NCBI GenBank assembly: GCA_035513295.1 | Contig: DATKCH010000127.1 | Span: 1 to 64,000, forward strand | DNA from: DATHRK01 sp035513295 | GTDB lineage: Bacteria > Gemmatimonadota > Gemmatimonadetes > Longimicrobiales > RSA9 | Direction of reading: 5' to 3' | DNA length: 64,000 bases | In this document: piece by piece, positions 27,634 to 36,238 of the stretch | How the letters are laid out: each line of letters begins with the position of its first letter | How positions within the stretch are numbered: position 1 is the stretch's first letter | Notes under the pieces: generated by a model | Database searches by the model: none | The model's input: the letters and a program-made list of their open reading frames with translations, nothing else | Told to the model about the DNA's origin: nothing | Program-made: the position numbers and the translations under genes

Positions 27634-28335
27634 CTATATCGTCCGCGGCAGACCTATGGCCTGCTCCAAGAGTTCCACTTTTCGCCCGTAGGCGCTGCGC
27701 AGCATCCGCGGCAGCACGGGATCGTCGGGCGACTCGTCGAACGCCGCCCGCGCGGCGTCGATCGCCCCGTCCACGATGGCCAGGTTTCGCTCGATCTCCT
27801 CGATCACTTCCGGCGGCAGCTGCCCGCGGCGTCGGTCGAGCTCCGCCGCCAGCTCGGCCAGCGGGTCCTCGTACTCCCCGCCGACCTCGCGGCGCAGGTC
27901 CGGAAGCCCGTCGTCGGCGACCAGGACCGCGTCCGCGCCGACCGCCGTCGACGCGGCCGGGGCCGCCCCTTCCTGTGGGGAGCGAGCGATCAGCATGCCG
28001 GCGGCGGCGCCGGCCAGCAGCAGCGCGATGGCGGCCGCCGCTCGCAGGGCGGGCGGCCAGGCCTCCCGCGCCGGCGGGTCGACGCTCCGGCCCGGGAACG
28101 GGATCTCCCGCGACCCGGCCCGCATGCGCGCCTGGATTCCAGCCCACAGGTCGCGTTCCGGATGCACGGGCTCGGCGAGGCGTCGGGCACTCTCCAGCAG
28201 GTCGCGCAGCTCCCGGACGCGCGCCGAGCACTGGACGCAGGCCTCTACGTGCGCGCGCGCGTCCACCTCGCCGGCGGCCAGCGTGCCGTCGGCGACTTCG
28301 TTCAGCAGCCCCTCGTTCGGGTGCGTTTCGCTCAT
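27634..28335 (-). CDS. membrane anti-sigma factor with zinc-finger (zf-HC2-like)
   Basis: A 233-residue anti-sigma factor. The N-terminal zinc motif His29-x3-Cys33-x2-Cys36 (HVEACVQC) is the anti-sigma domain that would clamp the ECF sigma factor. One transmembrane helix (97-117) is followed by a periplasmic, charged helical domain. The start overlaps the sigma gene by 4 bp (ATGA), which favours equal production of both partners. Release of the sigma factor would depend on a periplasmic signal that the sequence does not reveal. Confidence 0.85.
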   Translation of the reverse strand: MSETHPNEGLLNEVADGTLAAGEVDARAHVEACVQCSARVRELRDLLESARRLAEPVHPERDLWAGIQARMRAGSREIPFPGRSVDPPAREAWPPALRAAAAIALLLAGAAAGMLIARSPQEGAAPAASTAVGADAVLVADDGLPDLRREVGGEYEDPLAELAAELDRRRGQLPPEVIEEIERNLAIVDGAIDAARAAFDESPDDPVLPRMLRSAYGRKVELLEQAIGLPRTI

Positions 28336-28883
28336 GCCAGTACCTCCCTCAGCAGCCTCCGGGCGCGGTGCAGCTGGGCCTTCGAAGTGCCCACCGCCGT
28401 GCCCGTCATGTCCGCGATCTCCGCGTGCTTGTATCCCTCGATGTCGTGCAGCACGAAGACCGTCCTCGCGCCGACCGGCAGCGTATCCAGCGCTCGCTCG
28501 AGATCCAGACGCTTACCCACCTGAGCGGGGCGCGTCGATCCCGCGAGGGCGGTCACGTCGTCGGTCGATCTCACCCGCGCCTCCCGGCGCTTCCGGGTGC
28601 GCAGGCTCTGGAGAACGACGTTCACTGCGAGCCGGTGCAGCCACGTCGAGAAGGCGCTGTCGCCGCGAAACAGCGAGAGCTTCTGCCACGCCCGGACGAA
28701 CACGTCCTGCGTCAGCTCCTCGGCGGCGACCTGCTCGCCCACCATGCGCAGGCAGAGGCCGTAGACGCGCCCGACGTTGCCCCTGTAGATGGCCTCGAAC
28801 GCGGCCTCGTCCCCCGCGCAGGCCCTCTCGACCAGCTCGGGGGCGCCGCCGCCCTGCTCGTCCGCCGCGATCGTCCTGTTCAC
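28332..28883 (-). CDS. ECF RNA polymerase sigma factor
   Basis: A 183-residue sigma-70 family protein of the extracytoplasmic function type. Sigma region 2 contains the conserved ELTQDVFVRAWQKL and STWLHRLAVNV; region 4 contains LPVGARTVFVLHDIEGYKHAE and the recognition helix. GTG 28883 is used here; TTG 28925 in frame would add 14 residues, and neither has a strong ribosome binding site. Together with the overlapping anti-sigma gene and DUF4097 it forms an envelope-stress-type module, which probably also controls its own promoter. Confidence 0.87.
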   Translation of the reverse strand: MNRTIAADEQGGGAPELVERACAGDEAAFEAIYRGNVGRVYGLCLRMVGEQVAAEELTQDVFVRAWQKLSLFRGDSAFSTWLHRLAVNVVLQSLRTRKRREARVRSTDDVTALAGSTRPAQVGKRLDLERALDTLPVGARTVFVLHDIEGYKHAEIADMTGTAVGTSKAQLHRARRLLREVLA

Positions 28884-29215
28884 CGCGCTCGCTGAAGCCA
28901 GTCGGTCCGTCCCGTGGAGTGGCAAGTGGCCGTTCAGCCGCTGCGCGGCCTCCCGCAGGCGTCGCGTCGTAACCGTTCGGTCCTTGAGATGCCGATGGCG
29001 AGGGCTGGGTTTATGCGTTCATGACGGCCCCGCCACCCGGTCCAGAGTACCCGGGCGCGGCGGCGCGGTCCACGCCCGGTCGCGCGCGGCCGCTTGTGGC
29101 GCCTCGCGCCCGCCCGTCGTAGGCTTCGGCCGGGATCGCGTTGGGCGACCCCCGGCGCTCGCACCCGAGCCGTTACCGCGAGCGCCCGCACCGCCCGCGA
29201 GGAGGAGGGGAGAGC
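28884..29215. other. divergent intergenic region, ECF sigma / Cdc48
   Basis: About 330 bp with no supported gene. It must hold the promoters for the sigma operon and for the Cdc48 gene. I see GGAGGAGGGGAG as the Cdc48 ribosome binding site just before 29216 and no convincing promoter hexamers. Confidence 0.4.
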
Positions 29216-31552
29216 ATGAAGCGGCCGAGCGTGCGCCTGCAGGTCGCGGGCGCCAAGCCGCAGGACGTGGGGAAGGGCGTGGCGCGCCTGGGCAGCGGCG
29301 AGCTCGAGGAGCTCGGCGTCAAGGAAGGCGATGTCATCGAGCTCGAGGGAAAGAAGAGCACGGTGGCGATCGCGCTGCCGCCCTACGCGGAGGACGAGGG
29401 GCTGCAGGTGATCCGCCTGGACGGGCTCCAGCGCGCGAACGCGGACGTCGGGATGGGTGACCACGTGACGGTCCGCCGCGCCGAGGTCGGCTCCGCGCGC
29501 AAGGTCACCCTCGCCCCGGCGCAGACCAACGTTCGGCTTTCGGGCTCGCCCGAGCTCCTCCGCAGGACCCTGTTCCGGCGGCCGCTCACCGCCGGCGATG
29601 TGATCTCGACCGCGGTCTACCGGCCCTCGTCGAGCGCCGAAGGGGTCGGCTTTCCCGAGGATGTCTTCCGCACGTTCTTCCAGCAGCCGGCCTACGCCCT
29701 CCAAGAGATCCGCCTCGTGGTGGTCTCCACCACGCCGCGGGGCGTCGTGCGGGTCGCCGAGGAAACCGAGGTCGAGCTGCTGCCCGAGTACACGGAGCCG
29801 CAGGAGGCCCGCCGCATCGACGTCACCTACGACGACATCGGCGGACACGGCGACGCAATCGACCAGATCCGCGAGATGGTGGAGCTGCCGCTGAAGCACC
29901 CGGAGCTCTTCACGCGGCTCGGCATCGACCCCCCCAAGGGCGTGCTGCTCTACGGCCCGCCGGGCACCGGCAAGACGCTGCTCGCGCGCGCCGTCGCGAA
30001 CGAGTCGGACGCGGCTTTCATGCACATCGCCGGCCCCGAGATCATGGGCCGCTATTACGGCGAGTCGGAGGGCCGGCTGCGCGAGGTCTTCGAACAGGCG
30101 GAGCAGCAGGCGCCGTCGATCGTGTTCATCGACGAGGTCGACTCCATCGCCCCCAAGCGCCAGGAGGCGTCCGGGGAGGTGGAGAGGCGCGTGGTGGCGC
30201 AACTCCTCACGCTCATGGACGGGTTGAATCCGCGCCAGAACGTGATCGTCGTCGCCGCCACCAACCGCGTGGACGCGATCGATGAGGCGCTGCGGCGGCC
30301 CGGGCGCTTCGACCGCGAGGTCGTGATCGGCGTGCCGGACTCCGACGGCCGGCGCGAGATCCTGTCGATCCACACGCGCGGCATGCCCCTGGACTGGCGC
30401 GTGGACCTGGGGCGGCTCGCGCGTCGGACCTACGGCTTCGTCGGCGCGGACCTGTCCGCGCTGTCGCGGGAGGCGGCCATGGAGGCGCTCCGGCGCACCC
30501 TGCCAGGCGTCGACATGGCCGCCGGCGAGATCTCCTCCGACGTGCTCGAGGCGCTGCGCGTCACCACCGAGGACTTCGACGAGGCCCTGCACCGCGTCCA
30601 GCCGTCTGCGCTGCGCGAGATCATGATCCAGGTGCCCGACGTCAGCTGGGGCGACATCGGCGGCCTGGGCGAGGCCAAGGACCGACTCATCGAGGGCGTG
30701 GAGCTCCCGCTCCGCTTTCCCGACGCGTTCCAGCGCCTCGGCATCCGGCCCGCGCGCGGCTTCCTGCTGTTCGGCCCCCCGGGGACGGGCAAGACGCTGC
30801 TGGCCAAGGCGGTCGCGCGTGAGGCCGAGGCGAATTTCATCGCCACGAAGTCGTCCAGCCTGCTGTCCAAGTGGTACGGCGAGTCCGAGCAGCAGGTGAG
30901 CCGCCTGTTCGCGCGCGCCCGGCAGGTCGCTCCCACCGTGATCTTCCTGGACGAGATCGATTCGCTGGCGCCGCCGCGCGGCGGTTTCAGGGGCGAGCCG
31001 GCGGTGACCGAGCGCGTCGTGAACACCCTGCTCTCGGAGATGGACGGGCTCGAGACGTTGCGCGGGGTGGTCGTTATCGGCGCGACCAACCGGCCGCTCC
31101 TCGTGGACCCGGCGCTGCTCCGCCCCGGCCGCTTCGACGAGCTGATCTACGTCCCCGTGCCGGACGAGGAGGGGCGGCGGCGAATCCTGGGCATCCACAC
31201 CGCGAACATGCCGCTGGGGCCGGACGTGAACCTGGACGCGCTGGCGCGCGAAACGAAGGGTTACACGGGCGCAGACCTCGAGGACCTCGTGCGGCGCGCG
31301 GGCCTGGAGGCGCTGCGGGAGGATCTGGACACCACGGAGGTCCCGATGCCCCTGTTCGTGAAGGCGCTGGCGGCAACGCGCGCGTCGGTCACGGCCGAGA
31401 TGGAGGCCGAATACAAGCAGATCCTCGCGACGCTGAAGCACGAGAGCCCCATGGGGACCGGGCGCATCGGTTTCGAGGTGGCGCAGGAGGCCGAGGGCCG
31501 GGCGATCGCGGCGCACCGGGAGGTCGCCGCCGCGGACGCCGAAGATTCGTAG
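29216..31552 (+). CDS. Cdc48/VCP-type double AAA+ ATPase
   Basis: A 778-residue AAA+ unfoldase with the full Cdc48/VAT layout: N-terminal double-psi barrel region (about 1-185), then D1 and D2 ATPase domains. Walker A GPPGTGKT is at 247-254 and 520-527. Walker B sequences IVFIDEVDS and VIFLDEIDS both keep the catalytic Glu. The family extracts and unfolds proteins, in archaea and eukaryotes often feeding the proteasome. The window shows no proteasome gene. ATG 29216 follows a long purine-rich ribosome binding site. Cdc48 homologues are known in several bacterial phyla; the bacterial role is poorly defined. Confidence 0.92.
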   Translation: MKRPSVRLQVAGAKPQDVGKGVARLGSGELEELGVKEGDVIELEGKKSTVAIALPPYAEDEGLQVIRLDGLQRANADVGMGDHVTVRRAEVGSARKVTLAPAQTNVRLSGSPELLRRTLFRRPLTAGDVISTAVYRPSSSAEGVGFPEDVFRTFFQQPAYALQEIRLVVVSTTPRGVVRVAEETEVELLPEYTEPQEARRIDVTYDDIGGHGDAIDQIREMVELPLKHPELFTRLGIDPPKGVLLYGPPGTGKTLLARAVANESDAAFMHIAGPEIMGRYYGESEGRLREVFEQAEQQAPSIVFIDEVDSIAPKRQEASGEVERRVVAQLLTLMDGLNPRQNVIVVAATNRVDAIDEALRRPGRFDREVVIGVPDSDGRREILSIHTRGMPLDWRVDLGRLARRTYGFVGADLSALSREAAMEALRRTLPGVDMAAGEISSDVLEALRVTTEDFDEALHRVQPSALREIMIQVPDVSWGDIGGLGEAKDRLIEGVELPLRFPDAFQRLGIRPARGFLLFGPPGTGKTLLAKAVAREAEANFIATKSSSLLSKWYGESEQQVSRLFARARQVAPTVIFLDEIDSLAPPRGGFRGEPAVTERVVNTLLSEMDGLETLRGVVVIGATNRPLLVDPALLRPGRFDELIYVPVPDEEGRRRILGIHTANMPLGPDVNLDALARETKGYTGADLEDLVRRAGLEALREDLDTTEVPMPLFVKALAATRASVTAEMEAEYKQILATLKHESPMGTGRIGFEVAQEAEGRAIAAHREVAAADAEDS

Positions 31553-31558
31553 AGCCCG

Positions 31559-32728
31559 CTAGCGTCCCGGCGCGGACGGCGGGTCTCCTGCCGCGTCGGG
31601 GCCGCGCTCCGGGCCGACGGCTCCGGCGTCCGGAGGCAACCGCGGCGATTCGGCGCGCCCGGCATCGCCTTCCGTCGAGCGCCCCTCCGCCACCACCGGC
31701 CCCAACGACGGGCCGTCCTCCAGCGCCAGACTCGTGTCCAGCCGCCGCTCCAGGTCCCCCAGCGCGGTGCCGACTTCGTCCAGGTTCTGGCCGGCGTGGC
31801 GGAACTGGCGCGCGGCCCTGTCCAGGAGCCCGCGCGACCTGGCAACGTCGGTGCGCAGGTGCTCGAGGGTCCTGTGCAGCAGCCCGGCGCGCTCCGCCAC
31901 GCGCACGCCCTTCAGGCCCAGCAGCACCGCCTGGAGGTATGCGTACAGCGTGTTCGGCGAGCACGGCACGACGCGCCGCTCGCGGGCGTAGGCCAGGAAG
32001 CGCCCCCCGTCCGCCTCCCGGACCGCCAGCTCGTAGTAGATGGCCTCGGAGGGCACGAACATGAACGCGAAGTCCAGGGTGCCGTCGGCCGGGCAGATGT
32101 AGCGTTCCGCGATCTCGTCCAGCCGGCCGCGAACGGCCGCGCGGAGCTCGCGCCGTGCCGACGTCTCCGTGCTCGTGCCGGCCCCGGCCTCGCGCGCTTC
32201 CAGCAGCCGCTGGAAGGATTCCAGCGGGAACTTGCTGTCGATGCAGATGAGCCGCCCCTCGGCGGCGCGCACCGCGAAATCCACGACGGTTCCGCGCGAG
32301 GGGAGGGCGTGCTGGCGCAGCACGCGATCCGCCGGCAGCACTTCCGAGAGCAGGTGCTCCAGGGTCCACTCCCCCAGCCCGCCTCGAAGCTTCGGCGCCG
32401 CGAGCATCTTCTCGAGACCCGCGATGGACCGGCCTACCGACTCGACCTGGCGCGTCGCCTCGTCCAGGCGCGCGAGCTGCGTCTGCACTTCGGCGAGGGT
32501 TCGCCCGGCGTCGCGCATGCGCCCGTCCACCAGGCCCGTCAGGCCACGCGCGGCCTGCGCCGAGTCCTCGATACGGCCCCCGAGGTGCGCCGTGAGGTCC
32601 TGCAGCCGGGCCTCCAGGCGGCGCACCGGCTCGGCCGCCGAGGCCGCGGACCGGCGCACCTCCAGAAGGGCCACCAGCGCGATGGCCACCGCCGCCACGA
32701 CGAGGACGATGGTCGCCGCGCTACCCAT
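31559..32728 (-). CDS. rmuC: RmuC family protein
   Basis: A 389-residue protein with one N-terminal membrane helix (about 5-22), a coiled coil (30-110) and the RmuC domain (about 110-340) with characteristic stretches VVDFAVRAAEGRLICIDSKF, FAFMFVPSEAIYYEL and SPNTLYAYLQAVLLG. RmuC limits inversions at short repeats and is thought to be nuclease-like. The last 40 residues are Pro/Gly-rich and disordered. The gene is convergent with cdc48, 6 bp apart, and lies just downstream of the outer-membrane barrel gene with a 3-bp gap. Confidence 0.87.
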   Translation of the reverse strand: MGSAATIVLVVAAVAIALVALLEVRRSAASAAEPVRRLEARLQDLTAHLGGRIEDSAQAARGLTGLVDGRMRDAGRTLAEVQTQLARLDEATRQVESVGRSIAGLEKMLAAPKLRGGLGEWTLEHLLSEVLPADRVLRQHALPSRGTVVDFAVRAAEGRLICIDSKFPLESFQRLLEAREAGAGTSTETSARRELRAAVRGRLDEIAERYICPADGTLDFAFMFVPSEAIYYELAVREADGGRFLAYARERRVVPCSPNTLYAYLQAVLLGLKGVRVAERAGLLHRTLEHLRTDVARSRGLLDRAARQFRHAGQNLDEVGTALGDLERRLDTSLALEDGPSLGPVVAEGRSTEGDAGRAESPRLPPDAGAVGPERGPDAAGDPPSAPGR

Positions 32729-32731
32729 GCA

Positions 32732-33436
32732 TCAGAACCGGTACGCCAGCCCCGCGCGCAGCGTCAGGATGTTGGAGGACTCGGCGTCGCGATCGGTGAA
32801 AGCGCCGGGGGAGGCGCGCCGCGTGGGTAGCTTCTCGCCGGCCCAGAACATGAGGTAGTCGTCGGCCGCCAGGTAGAGGTGAAGGCCCCTCTGCCCCAGT
32901 GGCAGGAGCGCGTCCGCTCCGATCGCCGCGCCCCAGTGCCACTGTGGGTCCACGCCGGTGAGGCCGCCGGAATCGACCCGCGCCGCCACGGGCCCTACGC
33001 TCAGGACCGCGGCGACCGAGCGGACGCGGGACTCCGGCTCGGTGTCCACGAACTGGTATCCCAGCCCGGCGCGCGCGAACAGGATCGTGCCGGTGTCGTT
33101 CACGTCGTCGACGCTCGCCGCGCCATCTCCCGAGACGGTCAGCCTGCCTTCCTCGGAGAACGACCAGGTCGCAGAACCCACCGCCGACAGCCGGCCGACG
33201 AGCGGCACGTGCAGCGCCGCGCCGATCGTCGGACCGCCATCGACTTCCAGCGTTTCCGTTACGGTGGCGCCGGCGGAGCCGACCTGATCGGTGAACTCGA
33301 CCGTGTGGCCGACGCGCAGCCCCACGAACGGCGCGAAGGCGAAGCGGCCGGCCGGGAGCGGCTCGGCGATCTGCGCCGCGGAAGCGGCGGGAAGCAACAC
33401 CGTGAGCAGAGCGACGGCAATGCTGGCTCGCGCCAT
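32732..33436 (-). CDS. outer-membrane beta-barrel protein
   Basis: A 234-residue exported protein: signal peptide 1-21 (ASAAQ), then alternating hydrophobic strands separated by acidic turns, ending in LTLRAGLAYRF. The terminal Phe preceded by alternating residues is the usual BAM insertion signal, so an eight-strand-type barrel is likely. ATG 33436 follows AGGAG; longer frames upstream are not signal-like. Function unknown. It is followed after 3 bp by rmuC, which looks like a positional rather than functional link. Confidence 0.72.
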   Translation of the reverse strand: MARASIAVALLTVLLPAASAAQIAEPLPAGRFAFAPFVGLRVGHTVEFTDQVGSAGATVTETLEVDGGPTIGAALHVPLVGRLSAVGSATWSFSEEGRLTVSGDGAASVDDVNDTGTILFARAGLGYQFVDTEPESRVRSVAAVLSVGPVAARVDSGGLTGVDPQWHWGAAIGADALLPLGQRGLHLYLAADDYLMFWAGEKLPTRRASPGAFTDRDAESSNILTLRAGLAYRF

Positions 33437-33585
33437 TGCGGCTCTCCTGTTCTGTCGAGTGTGCCGACTCACCTGGACGCCGCTCCGTGGCGGCGCCGCG
33501 GCCAAAGGTAAGGCGACTGACCCGGCGCGGGCATCCCCTTTTGCGCCGGACGCGAGCGGGACGCAGCCTACGCTCGCGCGGATAC

Positions 33586-33964
33586 CGAACCCCGAGGACC
33601 ATCGCGGCGGCGGTGCTGGGCGCCGCCAACACGAACCTCGAGGCGGCGTACGGCGAGGGCGACCTCGCCGTCCAGTGGCACTCGCTCCAGGGCGGGCCCC
33701 CTGGGCGGCGCGCGCCGCCTGGGACGACGCGTCGCCCATCCGGAGCGCGCACCGGATCGACACCCCGGTCCTCCTACTCACGGCGAGGCCGACACCCTCG
33801 TCCCCGTTGAGCAGTCGGTCTACCTGCACACCTATCTGCGCGGGCTGGGAGCGGACGCGCAGCTCGAGACGTTCCCCGGCGTCGGGCACGGGGCCGTGCT
33901 CGCCCCGCACCGGCTCGCCATGGCCGAGCGGATCTACGCCTGGCTGGAAAGGTGGCTCGGCTAG
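33586..33964 (+). pseudogene. 5'-truncated, frameshifted remnant of an S9 (prolyl oligopeptidase-like) peptidase
   Basis: Pieces of one S9 peptidase C-terminus lie in three successive frames. Frame 1 (to about 33699) reads AAAVLGAANTNLEAAYGEGD and on to QWHSLQGGPP. Frame 2 (33702-33779) reads WAARAAWDDASPIRSAHRID and TPVLLL. Frame 3 (33782-33964) reads GEADTLVPVEQSVYLHTYLR and later FPGVGHG. One base is missing at each junction, in the C run at 33697-33701 and around 33780. The Asp (GEAD) and His (GVGHG) of the catalytic triad are present, but the part with the nucleophile Ser and the whole propeller is absent upstream, so the gene is dead even if the frameshifts were sequencing errors. Confidence 0.75.
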
Positions 33965-33977
33965 GGCGGCGCGGGCC

Positions 33978-35216
33978 TCAGCCGCCGAGCGCGCGCCAGA
34001 TCGTTCGGGCTCCTAGCAGGAACGTGACGCCGATGACCGCCAGCGCGAGCATGTTCGCGCCCTGGCGATTCGACCAGCGCCCCATGCGCCGGAGGTCGTT
34101 GGCGGCGGCGAGCAGGAAGATCGCGATCGCCGGGAGGAGCAGGCCGTTGGCCACCTGGGCGAACAGGATCGCGGGGACAGGCCGGATCCCCGTGGAGGCG
34201 AGCACGGCGCCGACGAGGATCACCGTGATCCAGACCGCGCGGGTGCGCGCGTCGTCCGGCCGCGTGGACCATCCCAGCGCCCCGCCCAGCGCCCACGAGG
34301 CCGCCAACGGGGCGGTGATCGAGGACGTCAGCCCGGCCGCCAGGAGGCCACCGGCGAACAGGATGTTGGCCCAGTCGCCCAGCAGCGGCCGGAGCTGGCG
34401 GGCCATGTCGGCCGCGTCCCGCACGCTGGCCACGCCGGCCGCGGCGGCGGTCACGACGATGGCCGCGCTCACGAGTCCTCCGACGAGGATCGCGACGGTC
34501 AGATCGCGCCGCGCGGCGGGCAGGTCCTCCGGACCGTCCCAGTGCCTCGAAACGGCCGTCGCGTGGAGGAAGAGGTTGTACGGCACGACCGTCGTGCCGA
34601 TCAGACCCAGGGCGACGACCAGCGCGTCCTCGTTGCGGCCCGGCAGCGAGGGGAGGAACCCTGCGGCCAGGTCGGCCAGCGACGGGCGAGTGGCGACGGC
34701 GGTGGCCAGGAACGCGACGGCCATGACCGCGACGAGCGCCACGAGCGTGCGCTCGATGGCACGGTAGCGTCCGGTCCACAGGAGCACGGCCGCGGCGGCC
34801 GCGGTGGCCAGCGCCCACAGCCGTGGCGACCCTCCCAGCAGCTCGCTGGCCCCGAGCGCCGAGCCCAGCAGGTTGCCGGTCTGGAACGCGGCGTTGCCGA
34901 TCCCGATCGCGGCGACCACGAGCCCGACCGCGAGGGCCCGCGTGACGCCGCTCCAGCGGGCCCGCACCGCCTCGCCGAGGCCCGCGCCGGTGACCAGGCC
35001 CAGCCGCGCCGACATCTCCTGCAGGACGAGCGTCGCGACGACCGAGAACGCGAGCGCCCACAGCATGCGGTAGCCGAACTGGACCCCCGCGAGGGTGCAG
35101 GTGGTGACCGTCCCGGGCCCGATGAACGCCGCGACGACGAGGCTTCCGGGACCATCGCCGCGCCCCGGCCGGGCGGCGCGTCCTCGCGCGGCGGCGCCGG
35201 ACCCCGCCGCGCTCAC
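33978..35216 (-). CDS. NRAMP (SLC11)-family transporter with non-canonical metal site
   Basis: A 412-residue inner-membrane protein with about 11 transmembrane segments and the NRAMP/MntH fold. The unwound part of helix 1, normally DPGN, reads GPGT (33-36), and helix 6, normally MPHN, reads VPYN (211-214) followed by the conserved LFLHA. The Asp, Asn and Met that bind manganese or iron in classical members are thus all replaced. The protein is a clear family member, but its substrate cannot be assumed to be a divalent transition metal. GTG 35216 overlaps the ygfZ stop by 4 bp, so it is the last gene of the SirB1-YgfZ-NRAMP operon. Confidence 0.8.
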   Translation of the reverse strand: MSAAGSGAAARGRAARPGRGDGPGSLVVAAFIGPGTVTTCTLAGVQFGYRMLWALAFSVVATLVLQEMSARLGLVTGAGLGEAVRARWSGVTRALAVGLVVAAIGIGNAAFQTGNLLGSALGASELLGGSPRLWALATAAAAAVLLWTGRYRAIERTLVALVAVMAVAFLATAVATRPSLADLAAGFLPSLPGRNEDALVVALGLIGTTVVPYNLFLHATAVSRHWDGPEDLPAARRDLTVAILVGGLVSAAIVVTAAAAGVASVRDAADMARQLRPLLGDWANILFAGGLLAAGLTSSITAPLAASWALGGALGWSTRPDDARTRAVWITVILVGAVLASTGIRPVPAILFAQVANGLLLPAIAIFLLAAANDLRRMGRWSNRQGANMLALAVIGVTFLLGARTIWRALGG

Positions 35217-36238
35217 GCGCCTTCGAAGGGCAGTTCGACTACGCGCGCGGTGTCCGCGGCTCCGGCGTCCGGGTCCGCTCCGGGCAGGGCCAGACGGGAG
35301 CCGGGCGCGACCTCCCTGCGGACGTAGCCCAAGGCGATCGGACCGAGGCGTGGGGAGTCGACGGCGCTCGTGACCCTCGCGACGACCTTCGTTTCGCCGG
35401 GGACCGTCAGCTCCGCGCCCGGCGCCAGACGTCCGTCTCCGTCTCCGTCGGCGGCGGACCGGTCCGGCCGCGGTCCGCTGCGGCCCATCGTCAGCCCCCG
35501 CAGGTGCCAGTTCACGTGGCCGCGGTGGAGGATCCGGACGATCACCTCCTGCCCGGTATAGCAGCCCTTGGTCTGGCTGATGGCGCGGTCGGCGAGCCCC
35601 GCCTCCAAAGGGATGCGCTCCTCATCGAGCTCCGCCCCCCACCGCGGACTCCCCGCCTCCACGCGCAGGACCTCCAGCGTGTCCGGGTCGAGGAGCGGGA
35701 CCCCCGCGGCCTCGAGGTCGGTCGCGATGCCTTCGAGGGCCCCGGGCGCGCCCACCACGTCGACGCCGGGCACGCCCGCGTAGCGGGTGCCCACGAACAG
35801 CAGCCCCCCGGGACCCCTCGTGAGCGCGTCGGGGGTGGGGTCCGGCGCGGCGCCACCCGCGTGCGGCGCCAGGCGCTCGGCGGCGGCCGGGCCGTACAGG
35901 CCGAGGATGCGCTCGTCGCTCGGACGCGCCTTCGCCATGCGGGGTGGCACGAAGCGCGTCAGGTGCGCGCCCACGGCTTCGACGGCGGCCGCGGGCACGT
36001 CCATTAGGAGCGCTCCCCCCGGAGCGGGAAGCGCCCGGAGGTCCGCGATCATCCGGCCCTTCGGCGTGAGCAGGACGGCGTAGACGCACGCGCCCCCCGC
36101 GACCGGGGTGACGTCGTTCGAGGCGAGGCCCTGCAGCATCGCGGCCGGATCCCTGCCCTCCATGACCAGCACGCGCCGGTCGGGCCGGTGGGCCAGCGCC
36201 GCTTCATCCAGCGCCGCGGCGTACGCGCTCGGGTTCAC
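35213..36238 (-). CDS. ygfZ: YgfZ/GcvT-fold tetrahydrofolate-binding protein
   Basis: A 341-residue protein with the GcvT-like fold and the YgfZ signature KGCYTGQE containing the conserved Cys226. YgfZ (human IBA57) supports assembly or repair of iron-sulfur clusters in a folate-dependent way, including those of radical-SAM enzymes. The window also encodes lipoyl synthase, a radical-SAM client type. GTG 36238 overlaps the upstream SirB1-like stop (GTGA), and its own stop overlaps the NRAMP start in the same way, so all three are coupled. Confidence 0.88.
   Translation of the reverse strand: MNPSAYAAALDEAALAHRPDRRVLVMEGRDPAAMLQGLASNDVTPVAGGACVYAVLLTPKGRMIADLRALPAPGGALLMDVPAAAVEAVGAHLTRFVPPRMAKARPSDERILGLYGPAAAERLAPHAGGAAPDPTPDALTRGPGGLLFVGTRYAGVPGVDVVGAPGALEGIATDLEAAGVPLLDPDTLEVLRVEAGSPRWGAELDEERIPLEAGLADRAISQTKGCYTGQEVIVRILHRGHVNWHLRGLTMGRSGPRPDRSAADGDGDGRLAPGAELTVPGETKVVARVTSAVDSPRLGPIALGYVRREVAPGSRLALPGADPDAGAADTARVVELPFEGA

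Noticed and set aside
28934..31516. Very long open frame (860 codons) on the minus strand opposite the Cdc48 gene
   Set aside because: It mirrors the codon structure of the AAA+ gene, has His/Arg/Asp-rich low-complexity sequence and no family motif. Long antisense frames are expected at this GC content.
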